A stretch of 64,000 nt of DNA from Neurospora tetrasperma FGSC 2508 (GCF_000213175.1 NW_009799179.1:7177981-7241980); one strand, 5' to 3'; shown: positions 11,979 to 25,170, counted from the stretch's first letter. A program made the numbers and translations. The notes: generated by a model from the letters alone, not told the origin.

Positions 11979-12600
11979 ATGTAACCTTCGTTGCCATCGA
12001 GTTGAGCGAGCGACCAGCAGCAACAGCAGTAATGACCGACGACATGACGAGTCTTTAACACAATATCCATGTATAATACTACTATAACCACACCCGTGCT
12101 GCGGCAGCACCCCCAAGCGGCGTTCTCATGCTTCTCAAATCTGACCACGGCATACATTTGTACAACTACAACATAGAAAAGGAGAGGAGAGAGAGACGGC
12201 CTCGAATATGGATTGCTGGAGCTTATACGGTCCTTGCTACGTTCCTACGTTTCTTCACACGCCGCCGGGAAATCGATCTTGTGGCGATCTCCATGGCCTT
12301 TAGCTAAGCCCGGTGGTGTACGAACTATCTTGTCTTGCTGATTGTAGCAGTTCTCACTCTGTTCTACTTGTTCTCTTTTCCCAATCCAGAGCATACGAGA
12401 TTACCATCCGAGAATACTGTGCCCGTCAAATGCGACCACCCAACACACAGTGACGAATTTATTGTCACCATCATCGAGTTCAGCACAAAGCTTTAGCAGC
12501 CTCCCACTCCTCCCTCATACCAATCTCCACCATCAGCAGCCGCCGACTTTGACGAAGCTTCCTTCGAGACCATGAATCCCTGCGCACCCTCAGGCAGCAG
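11979..12600. other. Intergenic between convergent Cox17 and coiled-coil genes
   Basis: Two convergent genes end here. I see no third gene; the stretch should hold two 3' UTRs. Confidence 0.5.
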
Positions 12601-13318
12601 CTACTGGCCCGACGACCTGTCCACCTCAGAAGTAGCAGCAGCAGCAGCGCCATCCTCCGCAGGCTTCTCAGGCTTGGCATGGGGTAACATAGTAGCCAAG
12701 TCTTTTTGACGACCCTCGTACAAGGCGCAGAGCTGGATACTGTGGTTGCTCATGATGCGCTGCACATCGGCCAGCTTCTTGGCAATGGCGGTCTGCTTTT
12801 GATCGCTGGCTTCTACTGCTTCCTTGAGTCTTAACAGACGGGAGATGTGCATGGCTGAGCTGCAAGTACCATGGATAAACCAGAATTAGAACAACAGTGG
12901 AAGGGCGAAATTTTATTTGAGAGAATGCGCCGTTGGGACAAACTGAGCGGTCTACCGGTTCAACTTACTGGAGATCATGATACTTGGAAACTGATTTTCT
13001 TACGCGGTCTTGGATGGACGTGAGCGCGTCTTGGTAGGCTGAGAGCAAGGCCTTGCGTTTCTTATCACGCTCTTCTCTCGCCTGAAATCAAAAGAAATCA
13101 AGAAGTGAACTAAATGAATGTTTTTGTTCACAGGAACCGGATTTTTGCTCGTGGTTGCTGATTGATGTTCATACCTTTTTGAGACGTGCTCTAGCCGCGC
13201 TGGCTTCCTGGAGTCGCAGATTGTATGCTTGGTAGTCGTCGTCGGAACCAGAATCGTCAAGTACGGTGTTAGTCGACTTTCTTGGCCTGGACTTGGCGGT
13301 GCTCGCCGAGGGTGCCAT
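12601..13318 (-). CDS. Small acidic/coiled-coil protein, family not recognised
   Basis: I do not recognise this protein. The model has three exons, 13318-13175, 13081-12969 and 12859-12601, with introns of 93 and 109 bp, giving 171 residues. The N-terminus is basic and Ser/Thr-rich (SRPRKSTNT) with an acidic patch (DDSGSDDDYQAY). It is followed by long heptad-like helices with many Arg/Lys/Glu (ASAARARLKKAREERDKKRK, then SIQDRVRKSVSKYHDL, then RLLRLKEAVEASDQKQTAIA). The last 30 residues are Ala/Ser-rich and disordered. A coiled-coil subunit of a larger complex is a fair guess. It is divergent from the pxr1 gene, with 434 bp between the start codons. Exon joins keep frame and canonical sites, so I trust that it is a gene; the function is open. 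Confidence 0.75.
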
Positions 13319-13752
13319 GTTTGCTCCAGGATGTTTCCCTTGAACTTAGCATTCGAAACAGTTCTAGTATTGGGTCAAAGACTGAATCATAGTTGACAAC
13401 TCGAGAAAGAGGAGTGTCAGATGAACAGAAGGAAGTTCGTCCAAATCTCTCGATCGATTGATGTCCCCGGAAGTCGGCAGGCAAGTGTGTTTCTCCATAA
13501 ATACATCTGGAAGGAGCAAGTGACAGGCACCTCCCCTGCAGCAACGAACCGTAGTTCCTGAACTATGTGGAATTTTCGGGCGGTGAAAGCTGGCAGATCT
13601 TTGATGGGATCGCAAGGCCCCCGCCAAAAAATTGAATGCCGTAGCACAGACAGGGCGCCCCGATTTCCGAAAGTTCAGTTGTACACCAAGCCCATTGACC
13701 TTTGACGACTCAGCACACAAGCTGAGAGCCTCGTCAACGACGTCGAGCAACC
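13319..13752. promoter_or_regulatory. Short divergent promoter, coiled-coil gene / pxr1
   Basis: Only 434 bp separate the two divergent start codons, so the promoters overlap and the genes are likely co-expressed. No specific site could be assigned by eye. Confidence 0.5.
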
Positions 13753-14998
13753 ATGGGCCTCGCCGCTGCCAAGAAGTGAGCGCATATCTTGAGTGGCTGT
13801 GCTCCTTTTGTTTACTGCGTGCTAATCGCGAAACTTCAATAGCAAGCGCAAGTTGGGAACCGATCCCAACAACACGAAATGGTCCCGTAACGAAACCACT
13901 TTCGGCCAAAAAATCCTTCGCGCCCAAGGTTGGCAGCCCGGCGAGTTCCTGGGCGCCAAAGATGCTGCGCATGCCGTACATCACACGGAAGCCAGCTCGT
14001 CACACATCAAGGTCACGCTCAAGGACGACAACCTCGGTCTCGGCGCGAAACGAAACAATGGCGACGAGTGCACCGGCCTCTTTGATTTTCAACATCTCCT
14101 CGGGCGACTGAACGGCAAGAGTGAGGATGTTCTGGAAGCCGAGAAGCAGAAGCGCGAGAATCACATGCGCAACCACTATCTGGAACAAAAGATTGGAACG
14201 ATCCGCTTTGTCAGAGGCGGCTGGTTGGTTGGTGACGTGGTCAAGGAAAAAGTGACGGAAGAGGACGGCGTACCACAGAGCGATACTGTCGACCAACAAG
14301 TGGAGACAGTTCCCTCTCAGGACACCAAGGACGCCGAGCCCACAAAACGCAAATCCAAGAAGAGGAAGGCGGACAGCGACGAGGAAGACGAGAAGGAAGA
14401 AAAGAAGGACAAGAAAGTGAAAAAGCGGAAGACCGACACCGAAGCCGAAACAGACAGCGAGTCCTCTAGGTCAAAGAAGAAGGAGAGGAAGGACAAAAAG
14501 GAGAAGAAGGACCAGAAAGAAAAGAAGGACAAGAAGGACAAGAAGAAGCTGAAAGACGCGAAACAGTCTGAAGAGAACTCTTCAGATGACGTAGAATCGT
14601 CTGCTACGGAGACCAAGAAGCCGAAAAAGGACAAGAAGAGGGAGAAGAAGGAGAAGAAAGACAAGAAGAAGGATAAGAAAGAGAAGAAGCGCAAGGAAAA
14701 GGAGCTATCAGACTCTGCCACAGAAAGTGAAGACAGCAAATCGAAAGCTCAGAAGAGGATGAAAGACGGTGCTGAAACAGAGACGAGCACACCAGGTGGA
14801 AGCGGCACTTCTACGCCTACTGTTACATCTTCAACCCGATTCTTGGCTAGGCAAAGGTTCATTGCGCAGAAAAAGATGGCTTTCACGGACAGCGCTGCTC
14901 TCAACCAGGTCAGTACATCAACTCTGGTAAAACCCCCCGTTCATGAATGTAATCACTAACTTTGTCTATGTTTGCAGATTTTCATGATCAAGTCATAG
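13753..14998 (+). CDS. pxr1: PXR1 (PinX1-related) G-patch protein
   Basis: PXR1/Gno1 is a nucleolar G-patch protein needed for rRNA and snoRNA maturation through the DEAH helicase Prp43, and a negative regulator of telomerase in yeast. There are three exons, 13753-13775, 13843-14908 and 14978-14998, giving 369 residues. The first exon is only 23 nt (MGLAAAK) and the last only 21 nt (IFMIKS). The G-patch lies at about residues 25-79 (TTFGQKILRAQGWQPGEFLG and GLGAKRNNGDECTGL). The region around 150-320 is an extreme Lys/Glu/Asp repeat (KKE/D domain) interrupted by acidic Ser patches (DSDEEDEKE, ATESEDSKS). A Ser/Thr/Gly linker then leads to the conserved C-terminus with RFLARQRFIAQKKMA. Identification is firm. 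Confidence 0.96.
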
Positions 14999-16132
14999 AA
15001 AAGAATTGATGTGGTCGGTTGGGAAGCCTTCTATGCTGCGTACTAGTTTCTTTTGTTCCACACCTCATGATCGATTTAGCGTTGCTTTTGACCCCAATTC
15101 CTCACACACATCATAGCAGCTTTGTCTTGTCTAATGAAATTGAATTGAAGATACCATTGTCATGACTCGATCAGAACCGCCAGCTCCTTCGCCCGTCATC
15201 CTGAATCGTGATCCCTCTGCGCAATATATGTTGATATATATCGCGGCTCCTTGACACCCGCACTTCCATTCTCGAAGTACCTCGGCTGTCGTGGCATTCG
15301 AGTCGAGACCGAACTGCTCGTCGACGCCCGGCAGGATGCTTGGGGAGACGAAGGTGGGTCGATTGTGCCCATAACATCAGACCAAATGATGAATCTACTT
15401 CCTGGTATGATACTTGCGCGATCTTCTCTACGCCCATGTTCTATTATTCTTAGCAATCAAAGATTTGAAGAATTTCCTCATGTTAGATCAGATATGCCTG
15501 GTGCCTCTAGCGTTCCAGAGGCCCAGGCGAAGCGATGCTCAACGATAAAGAAAGATATACAAAATAAAAATGCGGAAGAATGGTAGCACCTGCTCGCTGC
15601 GGCTCCATTGCGCCGGTTAATCAGTACTTCGGGCTTCGAACGCGAACTGGTTGCGGACAGTGACACTCACTGTCTGTCGCCTTGCGTCAGGAACCTCGTC
15701 TCTTTCGTGCGGAGGAAGTTTGTTCGCGACAACGAAATCCAACGACAGGACATCCACCATACCTCTCCGCTTTCTTCGCAAAACCTAGATTCTACAATAA
15801 GGACGATCACCTTTGTGTTTTTGCCCATGGCTGCTGAGGCCATGATTTGCAGTTGGTTGTTGGTTTTAGGGAACTAAAAATTACATCCGCCTTTGAGGAC
15901 CACTTTCCAGTTGGCACCTCTCGCCCTTCACTCACCCTTCACTCACCCGATATTCACCCATCTTCGATATCGCAACGCCCAGCTGACTACTTCTTTCCCC
16001 CACCTTCTTCGCTATCCTTAGCACCAACCACCGTTGGCCGCATATTCACATTTCCCGCAGGGCAACATCTGGTGGCTACCTCGAAATCAACTCTGATTTT
16101 AACCCATCGTCCGCAGGTCATCGTCGTCGGTG
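14999..16132. other. Intergenic upstream of the Lys-rich/BTB gene
   Basis: There is no convincing gene; the open frames lack any family signature. A tandem duplication of CCTTCACTCAC occurs at about 15924-15948, in a pyrimidine-rich leader that probably belongs to the promoter or 5' UTR of the gene starting at 16133. Confidence 0.5.
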
Positions 16133-18392
16133 ATGGAGAAGAAAACCCAATCAGCGCGGCTTCAGCCACTATCGTATGCAGGCGCTCTCCGGGGGGACCA
16201 AGGCGCACGAAAAGAGGTCAAGCCGACGCCCCCTCCGACTCCGACTCCGTCCCTGAAGGCCGCAGCCCCTCTCAAACCTTCGGTCACATCTGTTCCTTCG
16301 AAGCCAACTGTGCAGCAACCCCCACCAGCAGTGCCTATTTTCAAGCAGCCAGAGCAAGCAAAGTCTACTCTGCATACGAATTCTATAACCGCCCCGTCAC
16401 GAGAGTTTTACCCGCAGCTCTCACAGTCCGTGGCTAAAGTCAAACTGGCTCCAATATCTTACGCTCAAGCTGTAACTGGTGAAAGAATATCCACTTTGGT
16501 GGTTAAGAAGAAGGAAAAGCAAGGACCGCAGGTGGATTTGCAGAAGGCAGGAGGGGAGATGACTGCACATCAAGAGCTTGAAAAAGGTCCCCAGAAAATT
16601 CCGCAGAAGAGCGCGCCGATAGGTGGGCAGAAGAATCCTCAGAAGAGCCCGGAAAAGAATACTCAGAAGACTCATAAGAAAAGTCCGAAGAAGAAAAAGA
16701 AGAAAGGAAATCCTCATCCAGAAACGAAAGCGGCAACGTCAGATTCGACTATCAAGGCACAGCACACTCCTCACCACCAAAAGGCGTCCAAGGAAAGTCA
16801 GGAACCGGAGAAGAAGAGTGTTTCTACAATCGAGCGATGTTCGATAGCGCCTCAAGGTGGCGGACACAGCAAGGAAAGCACACGCAGCAAGAATGCATGC
16901 GGAGATGCAGCTGTTGGTGGACAAAACCAAGGAAAAAAATTCCACGTCGAATCGCCCCGCGGACGAAGCCCAGTCAAAGTATTACCATGCATACGGAATG
17001 CTCCAACCAAGCCGAAGGCCGCAGCTTGGGGTGCCCAAAACTGGCGCTCTCCTACTACTATAAGACCAAGACAACGGAGCACAACTTTCCCTAGTTTCGA
17101 AAACTCTTCCCATTCTCTTCACAACCAGTCTCCCACACTCGCCGCTCGCTATCAGTTTGGCCAGTCGCCGTCGACCAGCTTTGCAACAGGTTTTGCTAAA
17201 CACCCTCAATACAACCATCACGGACATATTCTTCATAATCTTTCCAAAAGCTCCTTACCAACAATGGGTAATCCTTATGGGTACGGGCGTCGTTGCCGCG
17301 CTCTTGACGCCGAGCAATGGACCAAAACAGCAGCAACCCCCAATCGATCCTCCAATTTTCTCGGATCAGCAGATTTCGCCATCCACTGCGATGAACCAGG
17401 CGAAGAGGGATTGTGGCCGGAAGCCATCAACCAACAGCGGCGAATCGCTGAATACATCAAGCAGCACGACCGAAAGGAGATCAAGTAAGTCTCCCATGCC
17501 CCGTGGCTGCGCATTTCCCGAAATTTGTGTAACTAACCCCGACTGATAAAGCTTGTGGAGGGGGCCCCGTGATTGGGATGTCAGGATCGATTGCGGACAT
17601 AGGCCATTCCTTGCTCATCGCCAAATGCTCGCCCGAGAGCAAAGCACTTTGAAAGAACTGGCTACAGTACTGCCTGTAAGTATCTTGTACTATCTCTACG
17701 TGTGAAATACTAACAAGCTCTTCAGGACGGCTCCAAAACCCACTACATGTGCACGTACACGACCCCGGACCGGATGGCCAATGTATTGGCCTTCATCTAT
17801 GACAAGGGTAAGTTCAGTCCCTTTTCCAACATCAATAAAACTAATACAAACCCCACTTGCAGGCACCATGGAGGGAGAACGATTCAAGCCCTCCGAAGAT
17901 AACACCCTCGACGGGGGCATCATCCTAAACAACACTATGGCCTACCTCGCCGGCGTCGAAACCGACTTCCCCTTGCTGCGCGACGTTGCCCTATCCAACC
18001 TCCAAAAAGCCATTCAAGGCATCAGGCGCTTCTTCGACGACGCCGACGGATACATCCAAGACTACGCGAATAAAGCACGTGAAGACGGCACACCTTTCCA
18101 AGAATGGGACTGCCTTATTTCATTCGTCACCGATGACGAACTAGCGAACTTTTATCGTCCATTCCGCATCGCCATGCAGACTCTCTACGATTTTCACGTG
18201 TACACGCAGACCAAGTTCTGCGCGGACGAGATGCTGCCGCTGCGGTTCGCGATGTGGGGGCTGATGAAGGATGTCTACCATGTACGTCTTGTGTTTAGCA
18301 AGGCGTTTAGAAATCATGAAGCGCCGCAGTGGGAGGAGAGTGGGCTGATACAGTTTTGGAGGGAGGAGGACGCGTTTTTTGTGGGGGTGTGA
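16133..18392 (+). CDS. Lys/Pro-rich protein with a BTB/POZ-like C-terminal domain
   Basis: I do not recognise a named protein. There are four exons, 16133-17484, 17552-17675, 17726-17807 and 17863-18392, with introns of 67, 50 and 55 bp, giving 695 residues. Residues 1-450 are disordered: Pro-rich at the start, then a very basic Lys/Gln stretch (KSPKKKKKKGNP). The C-terminal 240 residues look like a BTB/POZ module of the fungal type: DVRIDCGHRPFLAHRQMLA, then MANVLAFIYDKGTM and DTDFP-like leucine-rich helices (FPLLRDVALSNLQKAI). Such domains usually act as dimerisation or Cul3-adaptor modules. The domain call rests on pattern memory only. The start is the first ATG of the long frame (GTGATGGAG). 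Frame continuity through all four joins supports the model. Confidence 0.75.
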
Positions 18393-21300
18393 AGCGGAGT
18401 TTGTGATCGGGTTGTGGTTACGAGGAGCACCAGGTCTTCTGGAGAAGGCGGAAGTTCACCATATCGATTTGCTTTACTGAAGTGGACTCATTAGAGGTTT
18501 ACAGTGTTGGTCGGAGAAAGGAGTTTGGCATTTCATGAAAGGTGCATTGGATGATCTTTGTCAAGGTCAAACGGCGTTAAACTAGGATTCAGCGAGAGGA
18601 TGGAAATCATGGCATGGTTGGGACAACAAAGAAATTCTGACGCAAGTCAAATGGCTATGTAATGTCTAAAAATTGTTTGGCGAAAGAAAGGACTGGACTT
18701 GGCAACCCGTTTTGCGTCTCGTGACACTCTGTAAACAAATTTCTTCCGTTCTTCCTACATATGCCAGTGCCAGTGTATACGGTGACTCGTGTGGTGAAAA
18801 TCTCTGCCAGTGTTCTTTTCAGCATTTACAACCTCGGGTCTCTTTAAGGCCGAGTATGACAGTTGAAACTGTGAATTTCCCTCAAGTTCCTTCCGAACCA
18901 GAGGGAAAAACTGAGCGGGATAACATGACCGGGACAGGACTCCAAATGCATTCAAGGAAAACGCGACTCATATACACTGCCAGTATCTTTACTTTGTTGA
19001 TACTCACGGCATCTATGGTAGGTTCTCTGCTGCAATGATGGGGACCGTCCTCCCTCAGAGGCGCCCTTTGCACTTGACACATTGTATCACCAGCCATATT
19101 GGATGCAGATATCATCATACTTTTGATTACGCGAGACTTGTTTCTATCATGAGATAGTCCATGTGCCAAACCAAATGGTAATGTTATCGAATTGCTATTA
19201 TAAAGGTAGTGGCTCCATTTCCTTTTTCTTTCCCCCTTCTGGAGGAGTAGAAGCCTGATGGTACCGGAGAGGATCTTGACACTGGTACCAGGTGAGACCT
19301 GTCCAGGCAGTCTCACGCTTCGTTCTTATAGCTCTTGTGATTTGTAGCGCTATGTTTTCAACGGACACAACGCACCTTAGGTATGGAATTCGCCCATGTG
19401 GGCAAGTCGAATATGGCGTCAAACTCTTGTTTCCAAGATAGAACCTAAGTATCTCTTCTTCGTCTTTCCTGCTACTCATGAAGAGGCACCACTTCCTCAG
19501 CTTTCGTTCGAGCTTACAGAAAAAGAAGCATCTGGCTGACTTAAGATTCCATTCATTCTCTGTTATGTGTTTTCTTGTTCCTGATTCCGCAACATCAGAG
19601 TGAAGAAGATCTAAACGTAAATTGCAAGAAGTGGCCTCATCAGCACTGTCATTATAATAGTTCGTTTTGACTCGAACAAAGTTAGGTAGTGTTATCCAAT
19701 CACGGAAAAAAAAACCCCCATCTTCCTACCACTGAGACACTAGCGTACCACAGAATCGGAAAGGCAAAAATAAGAATAGATGTATTTTCACAAACGCCCA
19801 TCACACAAAACATAATCAAATCCAGCGTGCTCTTAACAAGGTATTTCTGATGGGCCTTTCAATCTTCATGTCACCTGGAGAGTAATGTTGCAAGAAGAAG
19901 ACCTTCTCATAACTTGGTCACTCCCTTTTTCCACGGACTTGATTATAATGAACTGACTAGGCACTGAACAGAAAGAACAATGCTCCAATTATGTTACAAA
20001 CAGCGTTATGTACCTAACTATCTGTATACATACTCAGATGCAGCATTACTATCTCACAATGTACCAGACAGTCCCGGATGCAGATTGTTGTTATGCTTAG
20101 TTGAATACTGGGGTCTACTTAGGTTGCCACTTACTGTTGAGTTTGAATTTCGAATTAGACATAGGTAAATATCGGATGAATGAATGACTACAGAGCGTGT
20201 AGCGTATATGGAAGAGATGATTTTTTATATGAGAAAAGAAACTCGCGGTTATTAAGAAGAAAAGTAAGAAATGTCTGAAAGAATGCTAGAAGAATGTATT
20301 AACAGCTACAGATTTCAGATTTCCCAATCTTTACTTTCTATCTTTTTTAGTGTCTTTCTGCTATTTTCCCCTCTTATCTGATCTTAACCTTGGACGATTT
20401 TCCCTTAAGTAAGACAAACCGTGTAGACATCTACAATTCATTCCTATAGCTTGATTAACGAACACATGTACTTGAGGCCATCCAAGTCTGTTTGGAAGGG
20501 GCACTTGGCAAGCTTCATGGGGCCGCAGCGGGATATATTGAGGACGGTATTTTCCGCCTATCTCTTGTTCCTTTTCATTTCAGGTTTATTGATTGTGGAC
20601 CTGGTATTGGAACTCACTCGCCAGAGCGGTCTAAACATCGGCCCATCCAAGACCCAGACAGGCGAGAAAAGGTGGTTTCTCGAACGAGACAAGCGGGAAG
20701 TTGGAGAGACTACTACGCTAACAGCGGTTATTCTGCTCACAGTCGTGCATCTACCCGGGCCGGATTGAGACTAGAGGCAGCGTTGGGCAACCACCACAGG
20801 GATATGCTGAGGCTGTGCCGTGTGATAATGCATGTGAAGAGGTGAACGAATCTGAGAAACAATGTAAAGCCAGGGGCAGGATGAAGGAAAATAGGGATGA
20901 ATATGACGGAACCATGTTCAGTAAGACAGCTTGCCGCAATAAGAAACAAGGTGTGTAAGAGCTTTCTCCTATTTGGTCAACGTGCCAGGGGTTGACTCGT
21001 CGCCACTTTTTGACACTAGACTAGGCTTCTACACTACGCTGTTACTTTTTGTGTTTTTTTTGTTTTGTTGATTCACGTTGGGCTTATTTTGCACATGGCT
21101 CGTCGTCCTCATCAACCGGGGAATGTGATATCAACATGCGCAATTCAGTGTCATTGCCGCTGGAGATACTTAGATGAATCATGACGACATACGAGGAATT
21201 CTGCCCGAGGACATTACGGTGGCCGATAATTCGCCACATTAAACTCGCAATTTGTGTGCCAGAGAGAGCTTGGGTAGGCCAGGGTTTCTCGACTCCATCG

Positions 21301-23090
21301 CCGGGGTTACACCAAACGAAATTCGTAACTTGGAGAGAAATTGAATGGCAGGCATGGGTGTCAAGGCCAGAAACTGAGCGAACGCGGGTCTAGTTATAGT
21401 GGTGTGCCGCATACATACAATCGAGGCTAGGTTGCCACAACGAACCAGTGAAGGTGGAACACAGCTTGTGATGGTTGTTAGGAGCATGGCCGCCTCGCCA
21501 ATCTGTCTTTTATTGCAGATGTGATGGGCGGATGTACATGGGAGCGGAGGGTTACCTGGTAAGCGAGGTCGGCCAGATCTCTCAGATCCCTTTGACGACC
21601 TTGGCCTCCCGTTTGAGGGGCCAATTGGCTGGTTAGAAAGGGGGTATCATGCATGATGTCTACCGGCGTACAATGTTGGTGTGGATCTTTAGGGAAACCT
21701 CTGTCAAGATGATGGGATTGGCGGCATGGAATTGGCATACTGCATAAGAGGTTCCTTCCGTGTAACGCTGGTACAGCAAGAAGACCAAAGCCGGCTCACT
21801 TGGCAGGATGTTGGGGGATCCCGTCAGTGTAGAATTCCAGGCCGGATTGAGAAGCTTGAGCGGAAGCTGGCGAAGGAGGATGCAAAGACCACACCATCAT
21901 GAGAACGAAGAAGCAGCCACCAGGCGGAGCGGATCTCCGCCAGAAGATGGAACCCCAGTGTCCATGCTGACAGTCCAAGATGATTAAAATGATGTATTTC
22001 AGGGATGTGTGGTATTAGTTGTTGAGAAGAAGAAGAGTACTGTACCTCTAGTGTACAGAAATCCCAGCGATCTGCAGTTGGGTTGTTATGGTGTAGTGTA
22101 CGGGCGCAGCTTCCAGATAGACCTCTGACAATTTCCCTTGAACGGAATGGCCAAACGGAAGCCGCATACAAGTATGGACAGGAACACAGGTTCGACGATA
22201 TGTAGACCCTGCTTAGGGAGCCGACTTATTCACAAGGATAAATGACCGCATGGGTTCATGGAAAGAGCACCAGCGCGGTCCCCTGCCCCAAGCTGATTGA
22301 TATCCGATGATGGCGGATGAACCGTCCATCGGAGAGCACTGCAGGAGGACGCCCAACTTGACATTGCTTCCATGCCAATCCGTACTTGCCTCGCAGAACA
22401 TTCCAGGTGAAACACCTGTGACAGAGCTGCTTGGCAGGAGGCGAAAAGACAGGAAGCCACGGTCCATGGTTACGATAACCCATGGCAGATCAGTTCAACT
22501 TGGTGTGATTCAGTGACGGCAGTTCCAGCCACTCAAATTCGTGCTTTTTTACCCCGCAAACGTCTCGACATGGGGTGTAGCCATAGCCGGGGGGCCGTGA
22601 CGTCGACCGGCAACGACCCACTTGGCTCACTTTAGTGCAAGTTTAAATGTTAGCGTCGGACGCTGAGCCCCCGCAGTCTCCAATGGTCCGCTAGCACAAA
22701 GTAGGAAAGGACCCTCAGTCGAGGACGAGACACATGCATCTTTGATTGGATAACGAAATGCAGGTGCTTCTCCACTTCAACAGCGTCGAGCCGATTCATT
22801 GAGGCCATCCTTTGGGGCCTCGCGTGCTTCTGCCTCTCCTGTCACTCCAATAGTGGTGAACAAACAGACTGATCATGGTTGGAAAGCTCAGACAGAACTG
22901 ATCGGCAGCTGTGCACTAACATTTTTCTATTACAGTTGCACCGGCTACTACAATAATACGGCTAGAGCTCACAGTGATACTGGCCCGATGAGCGCCGATT
23001 GGCTTTCAGACGCACAGTCATCCCCATCCCTTTAACGGTGAAAATTTATCCTTTTTTGCCAAGCTAGGAAGTGGCCAATCAGTTGGCCTC
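18393..23090. other. Gene-poor stretch left of the A+T-rich block
   Basis: Across 4.7 kb I find no open frame with coding-like composition, a family motif or a plausible spliced structure. Base composition is moderate until about 23.1 kb. A perfect 6-bp hairpin AGCGTC-G-GACGCT lies at 22652-22664. A non-coding transcript cannot be excluded. Confidence 0.5.
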
Positions 23091-25170
23091 CTTTGATCTA
23101 CCTTTACATTTGTGCCTATGTAGATACATCAATTTTGCTAGTATATATAATACTTTCTGACATTGTAGGGGATGCTGCAAGCTAGGTAGAGAGATCAGAG
23201 ATTGGATTGACCAATATAATTTAAACCAAGTGAGGCTATTCCTAATATCGTTAACGAATGTGGGCCTCCCAGTATTGCTCTCGCTTATAAATTGCGATAT
23301 TATACATACTATACCCTAACTTCATTAAAATTTATGTGTTTTACTTGGTAGGGGAGCTATTGGTTCTGAAGGTAGTTGAAACTCTGTATCGAACTGACGA
23401 ATATATTATATAATTAGTTCATTTTGAAAATTTCGTTCTTATATATTCATTTGCAGCGATTCTCCTAGTATTTAATATTAGGGATCGTTGAAGTAAAATA
23501 TAGTATTAGGTAGCGAGTTTACTATAGAATGCCTAGATTTCATTGATTAGTTAGTTTTGAAAGTTTATATATATAGTCTATTACTTCTAGTTGAAGGGAG
23601 TACCAAATGGCTTTTCTCACTAATTGAGAAAGAGGTTGGCTGCGATAACTTCTGATGATAGTGATATATTATTAGTATAGTATTTACTAAGAGATCCAAT
23701 ACAAGCAATATACCCAGATAGAAATTAGTAAACAATACTATAAATAATCTACGGTAGTAACGATGGCTGTACGTGTTATACGCGTATAATTAGTTACCTA
23801 TATTTACCCTATTTATATAGTTATTATATATCTATATAATTAGTAGTATTTAAATTATTTTATAACCTTTATTACTAAAGTGGTCTTTTATAATTCCCTT
23901 ATACGTAGGGCGGTAGCAGTGAGTATACTTATGTATTTTATCCCCAGTATACTATATAGATAAGAAGTTTACTATTTGGCGATTTTTTATATAGAGGTAT
24001 ATTGCCCCGGTCTCCCAATCCTTATTTGGCAGAGGATATTCACCCTTTTTAGAATTGGGAACCGGTACATTTAATACCGCCCGATATAGTACCCTAAAGG
24101 GTACTTTCTCTTTTTTATTATCGACTTCTCAAAATTTAATAAATTGTAGTATTGTGCGGTTGGAGTGTATTATACTAGTAATTGCGATATTTTTAGTACG
24201 AAGGTAGCGTACGAGAGCGAGAATAGTAAAAAGGTTATTAGTAAATATATAATAAACAGACTAGTAAGGTAGGTAGGGTAATCTAATTACTAGCTCTATT
24301 ACTATTACTTAAATCAGTATTAATTCACCCTATTATTAATATTTAATTAATTAATTATTAAATAAATTTTAGTAGGGGATACTATATATACTTATTCAAA
24401 TTGATAACGCTAACCGTATTATTATACTACCTCCAGTTAAAGAAGTAACCGCCAGCCGTAGTAACCTAAACTTTAATACCCTGTGGTATTGGTTTATTAG
24501 GGATATAGACCATTACTATACTTTTACTAATATATTTTACTATTTTCTTATTAACAGCGACGTATTGTAGCGGGGTCCGCAGTTTAAAATAGATTCTCTA
24601 AATATATCTGTCGAAATTATATACTCTATCCTAGAGAGTAAGATCATTTTAAATAGGATCCTACACGCAAAAGCGCTTTAGAAGTATTTTGAATTAGAAA
24701 AAAGGTATTTAATTATAGACTAGGTAATTCGGGTGCCCCTCTTTCTCCTACTAATACGAAGGGAGGTTCGCTTTTGCATAGAGGCTAATATATAGTAAAA
24801 TGGTGAATAGTACGTACAGCTCCGCAGCGTAAGTGGGCACCTAACGCGTTTTACGAGAGTAAGAGTTATTCTTACTTAGTAATAAGATTTTACGAAGGTT
24901 AGTCTATTATACCTACTATTCTACTATATAGGAGGGGAAGTATTAATAGAAGGCTAATAATATAGTAATGATAGAAGGGGGATGAGTAATTTGGTGTGTG
25001 AACGTACTGCTATTACCCCGGACTGTATTGAAGGGGAAATATTAAAAGTTGATAAAACCGACCCGACGCTCTGTAGGTTCGTAGTCGACGGCGGCGGTCA
25101 AATTGTTGGGTATATTATTGGGAAGCTTACCTATTAATAGATAAATATAACGCCGGTCCTATCGGTCAAA
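23091..25170. repeat. A+T-rich, TpA-rich block: RIP-mutated repeat relic, family not assigned
   Basis: Composition changes sharply here to dense TA/AT/TTA sequence; the 60 bases from 23821 alone hold at least 15 TpA steps. Almost no open frame survives. In Neurospora and its kin this is the signature of repeat-induced point mutation, which turns CpA into TpA in duplicated DNA, so I read the block as a decayed transposon or other repeat. It is clearly broken in many places, and I cannot assign a family by eye. The right edge grades into a coding-like minus-strand stretch listed next. Confidence 0.75.

Noticed and set aside
16857-17546. Open stretches in another frame inside the Lys-rich/BTB gene, one with coding-like helices (MADTARKAHAARMHAEMQLL)
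   Set aside because: The main frame stays open through the region and joins correctly to the three downstream exons with conserved BTB-like sequence, so the other frame is most likely a shadow.
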